64,000 bases of DNA. Source: Ferrovibrio sp046297595 (GTDB lineage: Bacteria > Pseudomonadota > Alphaproteobacteria > Ferrovibrionales > Ferrovibrionaceae). The translations under genes were made by a program, and so were the position numbers. Numbering within the stretch: position 1 is the first letter of the stretch; the number at the start of each line of letters is the position of its first letter. Positions 27,006 through 35,091 of the stretch are shown in pieces. Where the stretch lies: positions 1 to 64,000 of the forward strand of contig NZ_JBKBHT010000009.1 of assembly GCF_046297595.1 (NCBI RefSeq). The letters run 5' to 3'. Under the pieces are notes generated by a model, which ran no database searches, had not been told where the DNA came from, and saw nothing but the letters and a program-made list of their open reading frames with translations.

Positions 27006-28035
27006 GCTTGTCGATCAGGGCCTGCGCTGCGGCGAGCAGCTTGGCGCCATCCTTCCCGGCTTTGTTCATGTCTTCTACCCAGGCGGCATGAACCGATTCA
27101 GCCAGCTTGCGCAGCTTGGCGGTCTCGGCATCCGGCATGGTCAGAATCTTGTTGCCGCGCGCCTTGGCCGCATCCAGACCCGGCTTCTCGACATCTTCCC
27201 AGGCCTTGCCGATACGGGCAGTAATGGCCGAACCGGAATTGGCATCGATCACCTTCTTCAGGTCGGCCGGCAGTCCGTCATATTTTTTCTTGTTCATCGC
27301 ATACAGGAACACCGACGTATACAGACCGCGCGGACCCGTGATGAGCGTGTGATGGTCGGTCAGTTCATACAGGCGCAGCGGCACCGTCACTTCCCACGGC
27401 ACGACAGTGCCTTCGACCACGTTCTTGGACAGGGCTTCCGGGGTCTGCGGTACCGGCATGAAGATCGGCGTCGCGCCATACTTGGCCAGGGCATCGCCAA
27501 CCGGACGCGACGGGGCGCGCAGCTTCATGCCCTTCAGGTCGTCCACGCTCTGCACGGCCTTGCCCTTGGTGTGGATCACGCCACGGGCATGCACATGGAA
27601 CAACAGCGGGTGCACATCGGGGAATTCGGCCTTGGCATAGGTCTGGTAGAATTCCCAGGCCGCCTTGGTGGTGGCCTCGGCGTCGTTGATCATGAAGGGC
27701 AGTTCGAAAACCGACATGATCGGGAAACGGCCGGGCGTGTAGCTGGGCAGCGTCCACACCACATCGACGATGCCATCGCGGACCTGGTCGTAAAGTTCGG
27801 GCGGTTTGCCGCCAAGCTGCATCGCCGGGAAGATGCGCGACTTGATCTTGCCCTGCGACTGTTCCTCCACAGCCTTGGCCCAGGGTTCGATCAGCGATTT
27901 CTGCGACGGCGCGCCGGCCGGCAGGAAATGCTGGATCTTCAGTTCGACCTGGGCAGCGGCCGGCATGAACGCCGCCGGAGCCAGGGTTGCGCCTGCCGCC
28001 ATGCAAGCGGCTAGGACGAGACGACGTGTAAGCAT
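26986..28035 (-). CDS. dctP: TRAP transporter substrate-binding protein (DctP), aromatic-acid linked
   Basis: 349 residues with a signal peptide (about 1-28, ending AAA-Q). Mature protein shows the DctP fold with DDLKGMKLRAPSRPVGDALAKYGATPIFMPVPQTPEALSKNVVEGTVVPWE. It lies 39 nt after pcaG. Substrate preference is inferred from the operon only. Confidence 0.9.
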   Translation of the reverse strand: MLTRRLVLAACMAAGATLAPAAFMPAAAQVELKIQHFLPAGAPSQKSLIEPWAKAVEEQSQGKIKSRIFPAMQLGGKPPELYDQVRDGIVDVVWTLPSYTPGRFPIMSVFELPFMINDAEATTKAAWEFYQTYAKAEFPDVHPLLFHVHARGVIHTKGKAVQSVDDLKGMKLRAPSRPVGDALAKYGATPIFMPVPQTPEALSKNVVEGTVVPWEVTVPLRLYELTDHHTLITGPRGLYTSVFLYAMNKKKYDGLPADLKKVIDANSGSAITARIGKAWEDVEKPGLDAAKARGNKILTMPDAETAKLRKLAESVHAAWVEDMNKAGKDGAKLLAAAQALIDKHGAKTN

Positions 28036-28074
28036 GGTTTCCTCCTCATTGTATGGCGCTTCCGGCGCCTTCGG

Positions 28075-28644
28075 TCAGCAATCGAAAAACACTGTTTCGT
28101 TCAGACCTTGCATATGGATGTTCCAATGATACTCCGCCCTGCCGTCCTGGCGCTGCGCGACCAAGGTCGGGCGACGCGCGGCATCCTCGATCAGACCCAG
28201 TATAGGGTCGTCGGCATTGGCGGCTTCATCGGAGAAATAGATGCGCGTGTAGAGATGCCGCAGCATGCCGCGCATGAATATGCACACCACGATATGCGGC
28301 GCCTGCAGGCTGTTGCCGGGGCCAGGCACGGCGCCGGGCTTCACGGTGGCGAAGCTGAACCGGCCATCCTTGTCGGTCGGCACGCGGCCAAACCCGATGA
28401 ACGAGCCATCCAGCGGCTTGTCCTGGGTATCGTCGGGATGGGCATATTTGCCATCGGCGTTGGCCTGCCAGAATTCCAGCAACGCATCCGGGATCGGATT
28501 ACCCTCACCATCCAGGACCTGGCCGGAAATCACGATCTTCTCGCCCTTCGACGCATCCTTGGCGATGTCGGCCCGGGTGAGCGCGGTGAGGCCCAGATGC
28601 AGATAGGGGCCAACGGTCTGTGAAGCTGTCGGAATAAGCGCCAT
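28075..28644 (-). CDS. pcaG: Protocatechuate 3,4-dioxygenase alpha subunit
   Basis: 189 residues from the ATG at 28644; the longer frame runs back into pcaH. It has the intradiol dioxygenase fold with QTVGPYLHLGL at the start and HIVVCIFMRGMLRHLYTRIYF. The alpha subunit lacks the iron ligands, as expected. It starts just after the pcaH stop (28646), so the two subunits are tightly coupled. Confidence 0.93.
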   Translation of the reverse strand: MALIPTASQTVGPYLHLGLTALTRADIAKDASKGEKIVISGQVLDGEGNPIPDALLEFWQANADGKYAHPDDTQDKPLDGSFIGFGRVPTDKDGRFSFATVKPGAVPGPGNSLQAPHIVVCIFMRGMLRHLYTRIYFSDEAANADDPILGLIEDAARRPTLVAQRQDGRAEYHWNIHMQGLNETVFFDC

Positions 28645-28645
28645 T

Positions 28646-29353
28646 CTACTGCTTCTCCATCGGCGTGGCATCCCGGCCGCGCAGCACGATGTCCCAGCGA
28701 TAGCCAAGGGCGAATTCTGGAATGGTGGTTTCGAGATCGAACGCCGACACCATGCTGTCGCGCGCCCGCTGGTCGGTCACGCAATTGAAAATCGGATCCA
28801 GCGACAGAAGCGGATCGCCCGGGAAATACATCTGGGTGACCAGGCGTGTCATGAAACTGGGGCCGAACAGCGAGAAATGGATATGCTGCGGCCGCCAGGC
28901 GTTGTGATGGTTCCGCCAGGGATAGGCACCAGGCTTGATGGTGACAAAGCGATAGCGGCCGTCCTCGTCCGTCGCCGTCCGCCCATAGCCGGTGAAATTC
29001 GGATCCAGGGGTGCATCGTGCTGGTCGAGCGCATGGCGATACCGGCCGGTGGAATTTGCCTGCCAGATTTCGATCAGCGTCCGCGGCACAGGCCGGCCGT
29101 TTTCATCCAGCACGCGGCCCGACAGGATGATGCGCTCCCCGATTGGCTCACCGGCATGCCGCTTGGTGAGATCGTTATCGGTCGGGCCGATCAGGTCATG
29201 ACCAAAGAGCGGCCCGGTCACTTCCGAGAGGGTTTGCGGCATCAGCACCAGGGGTTTGCCCGGCGCACGTTTGATCGACGACTGGTATGGCGGATGGAGG
29301 TAATTCGGCTGCGTTCCGGCCGCCGGCTTTTTGTAGCCGATGAAGGCTGACAT
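28646..29353 (-). CDS. pcaH: Protocatechuate 3,4-dioxygenase beta subunit
   Basis: 235 residues. It holds the non-haem Fe(III) ligands of intradiol dioxygenases: Tyr in STGRYRHALD, Tyr and two His in PGAYPWRNHHNAWRPQHIHFSLFG. It cleaves protocatechuate to 3-carboxy-cis,cis-muconate. First gene of an eight-gene pca/TRAP operon read leftward, divergent from the IclR regulator. Confidence 0.94.
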   Translation of the reverse strand: MSAFIGYKKPAAGTQPNYLHPPYQSSIKRAPGKPLVLMPQTLSEVTGPLFGHDLIGPTDNDLTKRHAGEPIGERIILSGRVLDENGRPVPRTLIEIWQANSTGRYRHALDQHDAPLDPNFTGYGRTATDEDGRYRFVTIKPGAYPWRNHHNAWRPQHIHFSLFGPSFMTRLVTQMYFPGDPLLSLDPIFNCVTDQRARDSMVSAFDLETTIPEFALGYRWDIVLRGRDATPMEKQ

Positions 29354-29435
29354 TCGTTTTTTCCTCCCAGCCCCTGCCGATGCAGCAAGGAATACCCGCC
29401 AACATCGCCCTCAGTCATGGGAAAGCGACATTGGC

Positions 29436-29464
29436 TTGACATATTGTGCGCATAACGCACAATG
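29436..29464. promoter_or_regulatory. IclR-type operator palindrome overlapping a promoter between pcaH and the regulator
   Basis: ATTGTGCG (29443-29450), 5-bp spacer CATAA, CGCACAAT (29456-29463): a perfect 8-bp inverted repeat. A TTGACA hexamer at 29436-29441 lies just before it, so the palindrome occupies the spacer and -10 region of a plus-strand promoter for the regulator gene. This position allows autoregulation together with control of the divergent pca operon. Confidence 0.75.
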
Positions 29465-29501
29465 ATTTGTATATTGAACATTTCTAACGGATCACCCTCC
29501 C

Positions 29502-30269
29502 TTGTCAACAACCATCAATGTCCGGGATTTCTCCACATCGCTCGCCCGCGGCCTGCGCGTTATCACCGCCTTCGACCGCGATCATGATGAGATGACCCTG
29601 AGCGAGGTCTCGCGACGCGCGGACATGACCCGTGCCGCCGCCCGCCGCTATCTGCTCACCCTGTGCGAACTCGGCTACGTCACCGGTGACGGCAAGTATT
29701 TCCGCCTTACGCCGCGCGTGCTGGAACTGGGCTTCGCCTTCCTGACTTCGATGCATATCTGGGAACGCGCCCAGCCCTTCATGGAACGCCTGACCGAGCA
29801 GGTGAATGAATCCTGCTCGATCTCAGTGCTGGAAGGCAGCGACATCGTGTATGTCGCCCGCGTGCCGACCAAACGCATCATGTCGGTGGCTCTCGGCATC
29901 GGCACCCGACTGCCCGCTTTCTGCACGTCTATGGGCCGTGTACTGCTGGCCGATCTACGGCCGGCAGAACTGGAGCAGTTTTTCGCCAACGGCGATTTCC
30001 GGCCGCTGACACCTTACACCATCACCGACCCCGCCCTGCTGCGCGACCGCATCGCCGCCGTGCGACAGAATGGCTATGCCGTGGTGGACCAGGAGCTGGA
30101 AGTCGGCCTGCGTTCCATCGCCGTGCCGATCCGCAACCAGTCCGGCCGCGTGCTGGCGGCGATGAATGTCAGCGGTCATGCCAGCCGCATCAGCGTGGAG
30201 GAAATGCAGCAGCGCTTCCTGTCACCGCTACTTTACGCCGCCGAAGGCATCCGCATGGCCCTGGCCTGA
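29502..30269 (+). CDS. IclR family regulator of the pca operon (PcaR/PcaU-like)
   Basis: 255 residues with a TTG start. The N-terminal winged helix is LARGLRVITAFDRDHDEMTLSEVSRRADMTRAAARRYLLTLCELGYV. The C-terminal ligand domain has PAFCTSMGRVLLADL and the ending SGRVLAAMNVSGHASR, typical of the PcaR/PobR branch, whose members respond to beta-ketoadipate or protocatechuate. Divergent from pcaH with the palindrome at 29443-29463 between them. Confidence 0.88.
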   Translation: MSTTINVRDFSTSLARGLRVITAFDRDHDEMTLSEVSRRADMTRAAARRYLLTLCELGYVTGDGKYFRLTPRVLELGFAFLTSMHIWERAQPFMERLTEQVNESCSISVLEGSDIVYVARVPTKRIMSVALGIGTRLPAFCTSMGRVLLADLRPAELEQFFANGDFRPLTPYTITDPALLRDRIAAVRQNGYAVVDQELEVGLRSIAVPIRNQSGRVLAAMNVSGHASRISVEEMQQRFLSPLLYAAEGIRMALA

Positions 30270-30317
30270 GGCATTTCAGCGCCTTCAGCCGCCGACCCGG
30301 CGCGCGAATAGTTTTTG

Positions 30318-30331
30318 ATTATAACAATAAT
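30318..30331. promoter_or_regulatory. Candidate MarR operator upstream of the MarR gene
   Basis: ATTAT-AACA-ATAAT inverted repeat (30318-30331). The word ATAACAATA (30321-30329) recurs on the opposite strand at the enoyl-CoA hydratase promoter (33094-33102), which suggests both are bound by the same regulator. Confidence 0.45.
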
Positions 30332-30423
30332 GACTACCGATTTTCAAAAAACCCGCATATTGATTGCCACCCTGCTGGATATCTTTTACACCGGAGCAGA
30401 AAGCAGCTGAATCGGATCCTCGG

Positions 30424-30906
30424 ATGGCCGCGCGACAACCCCAAACCGCAACCGAACAATCGCCGGAGCCAACCGGCCAGGTCGATCTCGGCCTGCTGGG
30501 TAACCTGCTGGGATATCGGCTGCGCCGCGCGCAACTTGCCGCGTTCCAGGATTTCATCATCGCGATGAAGGATTACGACCTGCGGCCCGCGCAATTCTCG
30601 GTGCTGGCCATCATCGCTGCCAATCCGGGACTGAAGCAGTCGCGCGTGAGCGAGGCATTAGGCATCAACCGGGCGAATTTCGTCGCCCTGCTGGACGAAC
30701 TGGAACAGCGCAAGTTAGCGCGCCGCGCCGCCGCTCCCGGTGACCGCCGCTCCAATGCGCTTTACCTGACGCCGAAAGGCGAAAGCTTCCTCAAGGACGC
30801 CTATCAGCATCTGCTGCAGACGCACGAAAAGCGCATCGAAACCGCGCTGGGCAATACCGACAAACGAAACCTGCAGGACCTGCTCGACCGGCTGGCCGCG
30901 CTTTAG
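30424..30906 (+). CDS. MarR family transcriptional regulator
   Basis: 160 residues from the ATG at 30424; an in-frame TTG at 30364 is an alternative. The MarR winged-helix core is LRPAQFSVLAIIAANPGLKQSRVSEALGINRANFVALLDELEQRKLARRAAAPGDRRSNALYLTPKG. It resembles the phenylpropanoid/aromatic group of MarR proteins (CouR/HpaR type) that respond to aryl-CoA or aromatic acids. Its stop overlaps that of the convergent thiolase by 4 nt. Confidence 0.85.
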   Translation: MAARQPQTATEQSPEPTGQVDLGLLGNLLGYRLRRAQLAAFQDFIIAMKDYDLRPAQFSVLAIIAANPGLKQSRVSEALGINRANFVALLDELEQRKLARRAAAPGDRRSNALYLTPKGESFLKDAYQHLLQTHEKRIETALGNTDKRNLQDLLDRLAAL

Positions 30907-32165
30907 GCCGCCTTGGCTGCGGCGTCCGGATTTTCCACCAGCAGCGCAATACCCTGCCCGCCACCGATGCAGGCCGAGGCAATGCCGTAGCGCAGGCCTG
31001 AACGCTGCAGTTCGCGCGCCACGGTCACGGAAAGCCGCACGCCGGTCGCCGCCAGCGGATGGCCGATGGCGATGGCGCCACCGTTCACGTTCAGCCTGTC
31101 GCGCGGAATCTCCAGTGCCCGCATGCAAGCCATCACCTGGGCACCGAATGCCTCGTTGATCTCGAAGCGGTCGACCTGGTTCACCGCGATACCGGCCTTG
31201 GCGCAGACGGCACGGATCGCGGGCACCGGGCCGATGCCCATGATCTCGGGCGGCACACCAACGCTGGCACCGGCCACGATGCGGGCCAAAGGCTTCTTTC
31301 CCTTGCCGCGCAGATAATCGCCGCCGGCCACCACGGCCGCTGCCGCGCCATCGACTACGCCGGAGGAATTCCCGCCGGTCTGCACGCCACCGAAAGCCGG
31401 CCGGATCTTGGCCAGCGCCTCGACCGGCGAAGGCCGCACATGGGTGTCTTCCGACACCTCCGGCGCCTTCCGGCCCATCTTGATGCCGCGCGTGTTGTAG
31501 CCCTTGAGTTCGAAAGCCTCGCTCGTCACCGTCGTGATCTCACCGGCGAAAAAGCCCTCCTGCCGCGCCTTCAGCGCACGGTCGAAACTTTCGGCGGCAT
31601 AGGCATCTACCTCTTCGCGCGTGATCTGATAGTCCCGCGCCAGATTTTCGGCGGTATCGCCCATCATGATGCCCGGCGCCGGATCGATCAGCGCTTCCCA
31701 CAGGAAGTCCTTGAACTCGACCTGGCCCATGCGGAAGCCGTTGCGATGGGTGTAGGCGGCAACAGGATTGCGGCTCATCGATTCCGCACCCACCACAAGA
31801 CCAGTCTGGGTCTGGCCCAGCCTGATCTGGCTGGCGGCCTGGATGATCGCTTCGATGCCGGTGCCGCAAACACGCTGCACCAGATGCGCAGGCACGCCGA
31901 CCGGCACGCCGGCATACAGGCCGATATGGCGCGGCAGCATATAGGCGTCATAGGAAGCCTGCGCCATGCTGCCCGCGACGACCGAGCCGATATCCTCGGC
32001 CGGCACGCCGCTTTTCTTCAGCGCCTCGCGCGCAGCCTTGATCCCGAGGTCGATCGGCGAGATATCGGCCAGCGGCCCCATGTAATCGGCAAACGGCGTT
32101 CGGACGCCATCGACCAGCCAGATATCGTCGAAATCGATGGTCAGGGCATGCGGTTCGGACGACAT
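30903..32165 (-). CDS. Acetyl-CoA acyltransferase (thiolase)
   Basis: 420 residues. Catalytic Cys is in LVQRVCGTGIEAIIQAASQI, the His in NVNGGAIAIGHPLAATGVR and the second Cys in ASACIGGGQGIALL: a complete thiolase. It might serve as the beta-ketoadipyl-CoA thiolase (PcaF role) for the nearby pca operon, or a side-chain thiolase with the adjacent crotonase. No pcaIJ transferase is in the window. It follows the crotonase gene after 30 nt. Confidence 0.9.
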   Translation of the reverse strand: MSSEPHALTIDFDDIWLVDGVRTPFADYMGPLADISPIDLGIKAAREALKKSGVPAEDIGSVVAGSMAQASYDAYMLPRHIGLYAGVPVGVPAHLVQRVCGTGIEAIIQAASQIRLGQTQTGLVVGAESMSRNPVAAYTHRNGFRMGQVEFKDFLWEALIDPAPGIMMGDTAENLARDYQITREEVDAYAAESFDRALKARQEGFFAGEITTVTSEAFELKGYNTRGIKMGRKAPEVSEDTHVRPSPVEALAKIRPAFGGVQTGGNSSGVVDGAAAAVVAGGDYLRGKGKKPLARIVAGASVGVPPEIMGIGPVPAIRAVCAKAGIAVNQVDRFEINEAFGAQVMACMRALEIPRDRLNVNGGAIAIGHPLAATGVRLSVTVARELQRSGLRYGIASACIGGGQGIALLVENPDAAAKAA

Positions 32166-32195
32166 GGCCGATTCTTCCCTCCGGTATTCCGTTTG

Positions 32196-33068
32196 TTATT
32201 TGCCGACCTTGCCGGCGCGCTTCTCGAGAAAATCGCGGATACGTGTCTTCGCCTCGATATCGGCCTGGGCAATGGAGGAAATCATCGCCTCCATCATGTA
32301 GCCGGCTTCCGGGGCGCTGTCGGCAATGCGGGGCAGGGCATGCATCACGGCGAAGTTGGTCATCGGCGCGTTGGCCGCGATCCTGGCCGCCAGTTCCATG
32401 GCCCTGGACATGCCCTCGCCGGCACCGACCAGATATTGCGACAGGCCGATGGCATGGCCTTCCTCGGCATTGTAGACGCGGCCGGTCAGCATCATGTCCA
32501 TCATCCGGGCGACGCCGATCAGCTTCGGAATCCGCACCGACCCGCCGCCGCCCACGAAGATGCCGCGCTGGCCTTCCGGCAGGGCATAGAAAGCCGAAGG
32601 TTCGGCGATGCGCACATGGGTTGAGGCGGCCAGTTCCAGCCCGCCGCCGATCACCGCGCCATGCAGCACCGAGATCACCGGCACCCGGCCGAACTGAATA
32701 TGGCGGAAGGCTTCATGCCACATCATCGAATGGCCGACGCCTTCGCTGGCGGAAAGCTCCTGCGTCGCCGACAGATCGAGTCCGGCCGAGAAATGCTCGC
32801 CTTCGCCGTCCAGCACCACCGCCTTCACGCCATCGGGCGGCATGGTGAAAAACCGCTGCAGCCCAAGCACCGTGGCATTATCGAGCGCGTTGCGCTTTTC
32901 CGAACGCTTCAGGCGCAGGATGGCGATATCGCCACGCCGCTCGACGGCCAGGGTCGACGGCAGGTTCATGCCGGAATCAGAAGGTCCGGCGTTCTGGCCG
33001 CCGGTGTTCTGGCCGCCAGTGTTCTGGCCGTCTGGGCGGTTGTCTTTCTCGGCAGTGGTCAGGCGCAT
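32196..33068 (-). CDS. Enoyl-CoA hydratase/isomerase (crotonase) family protein with repetitive N-terminus
   Basis: 290 residues from the ATG at 33068. A start at 32969 would remove a 33-residue low-complexity leader (NTGGQNTGGQNAG, from three 15-bp units at 32991-33035). No clear ribosome site favours either. The crotonase core shows HFSAGLDLSATQE and VISVLHGAVIGGGLELAASTHVRIAE, the two oxyanion-hole segments, and LPEGQRGIFVGGGGSVRIPKLIG. It forms an operon with the thiolase. Substrate unknown; aromatic side-chain degradation is possible. Confidence 0.86.
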   Translation of the reverse strand: MRLTTAEKDNRPDGQNTGGQNTGGQNAGPSDSGMNLPSTLAVERRGDIAILRLKRSEKRNALDNATVLGLQRFFTMPPDGVKAVVLDGEGEHFSAGLDLSATQELSASEGVGHSMMWHEAFRHIQFGRVPVISVLHGAVIGGGLELAASTHVRIAEPSAFYALPEGQRGIFVGGGGSVRIPKLIGVARMMDMMLTGRVYNAEEGHAIGLSQYLVGAGEGMSRAMELAARIAANAPMTNFAVMHALPRIADSAPEAGYMMEAMISSIAQADIEAKTRIRDFLEKRAGKVGK

Positions 33069-33093
33069 GACGGCTATTTTTGGTTTGGGATGA

Positions 33094-33113
33094 ATATTGT
33101 TATGGAATATAAC
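33094..33113. promoter_or_regulatory. Palindromic operator candidate upstream of the crotonase-thiolase unit
   Basis: GTTAT (33099-33103), GGAAT, ATAAC (33109-33113). Read on the minus strand it includes ATAACAATA, also present before the marR gene. Lies 31 nt upstream of the 33068 start. Confidence 0.5.
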
Positions 33114-33200
33114 GATTATGCCCAGCAAGGCAAGCGGAGTGATGCGCCACACCCGCCCCGTGGTTGCGGATCGCCAAATTTGCCGGATTTTTCAGAAAGG

Positions 33201-33256
33201 TGGTGCCCCAGGCCGGACTTGAACCAGCACGCCCTTGCGGACAACAGATTTTGAGT
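33201..33256 (-). pseudogene. 3' half of a host tRNA-Leu, cut in the anticodon loop (attL)
   Basis: On the minus strand this reads from the anticodon loop (ACTCAAAATCT) through the variable arm (GTTGTCCGCAAGGGCGTG), T arm (CTGGTTCAAGTCCGG) and acceptor strand CCTGGGGC plus ACCA, ending at 33201. It is a good tRNA-Leu 3' half. The sequence to its right (GCTGAACGC on the minus strand) does not restore the D arm or 5' acceptor strand. The missing 5' half should lie at the other prophage end. Confidence 0.8.
33246..33256. other. Putative attachment core (attL)
   Basis: AGATTTTGAGT, 11 bp, is where tRNA-Leu similarity stops in the truncated gene. The same 11 bp occur in the anticodon arm of the intact tRNA-Leu (33312-33322). 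The integrase gene lies just beyond, so strand exchange in the anticodon loop is the likely event. Confidence 0.6.
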
Positions 33257-33266
33257 GCGTTCAGCT

Positions 33267-33353
33267 TGGTGCGGGCGGTCGGACTTGAACCGACAAGTCA
33301 TTGAAGACGCGAGATTTTGAGTCTCGTGCGTTTACCAATTTCGCCACGCCCGC
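33267..33353 (-). tRNA. tRNA-Leu (anticodon CAA), intact, inside the prophage end
   Basis: 87 nt on the minus strand. The acceptor stem GCGGGCG / CGCCCGC is perfect, followed by A and an encoded CCA. D arm GGCGAAATTGGTAAACGC, anticodon stem CGAGA / TCTCG with loop CTCAAAA (anticodon CAA, reads UUG), a long class II variable arm, and T arm GTCGGTTCAAGTCCGAC. It sits between the integrase gene and the truncated host tRNA-Leu, so it appears to belong to the phage. Confidence 0.93.
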
Positions 33354-33392
33354 ACTGCTGTTTGTGACAGCGCGTCACACGCGGCGTCACAT
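33354..33392. promoter_or_regulatory. Short repeats between integrase and tRNA, possible integrase arm sites
   Basis: The 39-bp spacer holds TGAC-agcgc-GTCA (inverted) and two direct GCGTCAC words about 12 bp apart. Integrase arm-type or excisionase sites often lie here. Confidence 0.35.
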
Positions 33393-34457
33393 TTACCCGG
33401 CCACTGCCCCCTGTTCAAGGGCCGCAAGCTCAGTCGCCTCCCGCCGGCCCGCCGCCAGCGGTGTGCCCTGCTCTCCAGCCTCAAGGATGGACAGGCAAAC
33501 CTCCAGATCGTCGGGCGCTAGGTGGGCGTAGCGCAGGGTGATCTGGATGGTCTTGTGTCCCATCCAGAGCTGGACCCGGCGCAGGTCAGCCCCGCCCTGC
33601 ACCAGCCGGGAGCAACAGGTATGCCGCAACGTGTGCAGCACCACGTCGTCCATCTTCAGGTGCGCCCGCATGCGATCCCAAACAGACCGAAGGGTCCGCT
33701 TGGAGATACCGATGAAGGGACCATCGGGGTTGGTCTTCCGCCGCCGTTCGAGGATGCCCTGCACCCGCTTCGTAAGGGGCACCGAGCGTATCTCGTCGGA
33801 CTTGGTGACACAGAAGGTGACCTTCCTCGGCATGGTGTCGATCCAACGGAGAGACAGGGCTTCACTCAGTCGCGAGCCGGTGTCGATCAGGAAGATCGCG
33901 AGGTCGCACACGTCGTGCGCCCCGATGTAGCGGAGGAAGCCAAGCACCTTCCGCTCCTCTTCCCACGTCAGCCAGCGGAGCCGCCCGGCGTACTCGCTAT
34001 CGCGCTCGATCTCGGGCACCTCCGTGATCCAGCCACGCTTGCGGGCGAAGTGAAGCATCTTCGACAGCGCCGCCAGCTTGCGGTTGACGGTGCCGCCAGC
34101 GTTGCCCCGAGATCGCCAGGTGGAAACCAGCTCGTCGATCTTCTCAACGGTGATGTCCCGCACCAGCGTGTTGGGCCCAAGGTCTTCCACCACTCGCCGG
34201 CCATTCGCAGCGAGGCTTTCGCCCGCCTTCTTGGTTGACCAGTGGCGATCCCGAACCGCCTCGAAAAGGGACTGCACGGTGCGGCCCTTGTGCGAGGTGT
34301 CGGGTTCGATCACCTCCTGCCCCTTCAGTATCCGGGCACGTTGCTCATGCTCCCACGCACTCGCCTCGGCTTCGGTCTTGAACCCATCACGACGAAACCT
34401 CTGGCCACCGACTTGGAAATCGGCCTGCCACGAGGTGCCGCGTAGTCTAACTGCCAT
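33393..34457 (-). CDS. int: Tyrosine-type phage integrase
   Basis: 354 residues. An N-terminal DNA-binding segment is followed by a SAM-like core-binding domain (about 60-170) and the catalytic domain. The catalytic residues are Arg in DTGSRLSEALSLRW, HTLRH (His-x-x-Arg) and the Tyr in TIQITLRYAHL. It lies next to the tRNA-Leu attachment site and is the last gene of the phage early region. Its presence shows this T7-like phage is temperate, as in some cyanopodoviruses with an integrase in the early region. Confidence 0.95.
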   Translation of the reverse strand: MAVRLRGTSWQADFQVGGQRFRRDGFKTEAEASAWEHEQRARILKGQEVIEPDTSHKGRTVQSLFEAVRDRHWSTKKAGESLAANGRRVVEDLGPNTLVRDITVEKIDELVSTWRSRGNAGGTVNRKLAALSKMLHFARKRGWITEVPEIERDSEYAGRLRWLTWEEERKVLGFLRYIGAHDVCDLAIFLIDTGSRLSEALSLRWIDTMPRKVTFCVTKSDEIRSVPLTKRVQGILERRRKTNPDGPFIGISKRTLRSVWDRMRAHLKMDDVVLHTLRHTCCSRLVQGGADLRRVQLWMGHKTIQITLRYAHLAPDDLEVCLSILEAGEQGTPLAAGRREATELAALEQGAVAG

Positions 34458-34459
34458 TC

Positions 34460-34819
34460 CTATCCCTCCATCAGTTTGATTAACTCTGCGACGAAGCGCT
34501 GCCCCTTCGGGGTCAGCTCGACCAACTTCGTGCGGCGGTAGCTCGGGTCTTCAAAGGCCCGAACAAAGTCCAGCCCGGGCGTGCCGGGCTTGAACACCTT
34601 CGAGAGCATGGCGATGTTGCGGCTTATGGTGGAAGGCGCGAGCCCTGTCTTCTCGACCAGATCGGACTGCCGGATGCCCGGGTTAGTCGCGATCAGCAGC
34701 AGACACTGAAGGGTCTGCGCCTCCATAAAATCCAGCGCGTCGCGGCACTTTTCAGTGACCCGCAGCAGCTTGAATAATGACGGACTACTCAGGTCTGCCC
34801 CTAATTTGGTAACCGACAT
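34460..34819 (-). CDS. Phage winged-helix (MarR-like) regulator
   Basis: 119 residues. A MarR-like winged helix is visible: TLQCLLLIATNPGIRQSDLVEKTGLAPSTISRNIAMLSKVF, then a wing with SYRRTKLVELTPKGQRFVAELI. It ends 2 nt before int, so the two are co-expressed. It may control lysogeny or act as an excision factor. No classical CI/Cro pair is visible in the window, so this is the main repressor candidate (inference). GGAG-like site just before the ATG. Confidence 0.7.
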   Translation of the reverse strand: MSVTKLGADLSSPSLFKLLRVTEKCRDALDFMEAQTLQCLLLIATNPGIRQSDLVEKTGLAPSTISRNIAMLSKVFKPGTPGLDFVRAFEDPSYRRTKLVELTPKGQRFVAELIKLMEG

Positions 34820-34991
34820 ACTCCGTTCCCTCTTCTCTTTTGCGTCCCCGCTTCAGTGAGACAGTTACCTCGATTTTGAGAAGCCTGATCATCAGGCTGC
34901 CCTGCTCAAACCATACATCGACCCGCCTAGAGTAGGAAGGGTTCCACCACCAGAAGACTTCGATTGGAAGAAAGCTGCGACCATTAAGCAT
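34785..34991 (-). CDS. Small phage protein, unknown
   Basis: 68 residues, overlapping the regulator start by 35 nt. AGGGGCAGGA precedes the ATG. The sequence is protein-like (IEVFWWWNPSYSRRVDVWF, then a basic region), but no family is recognised. Confidence 0.4.
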   Translation of the reverse strand: MLNGRSFLPIEVFWWWNPSYSRRVDVWFEQGSLMIRLLKIEVTVSLKRGRKREEGTEYVGYQIRGRPE

Positions 34992-35091
34992 GAAAGTCCT
35001 GCCCCTAATAAATCCCCGATTGTTTTTTCAGGTGCCGGGAATTTGGTGTACCCGGCGCATCGGCTGCAAGATCACGAGGGCGTAGGCCATC

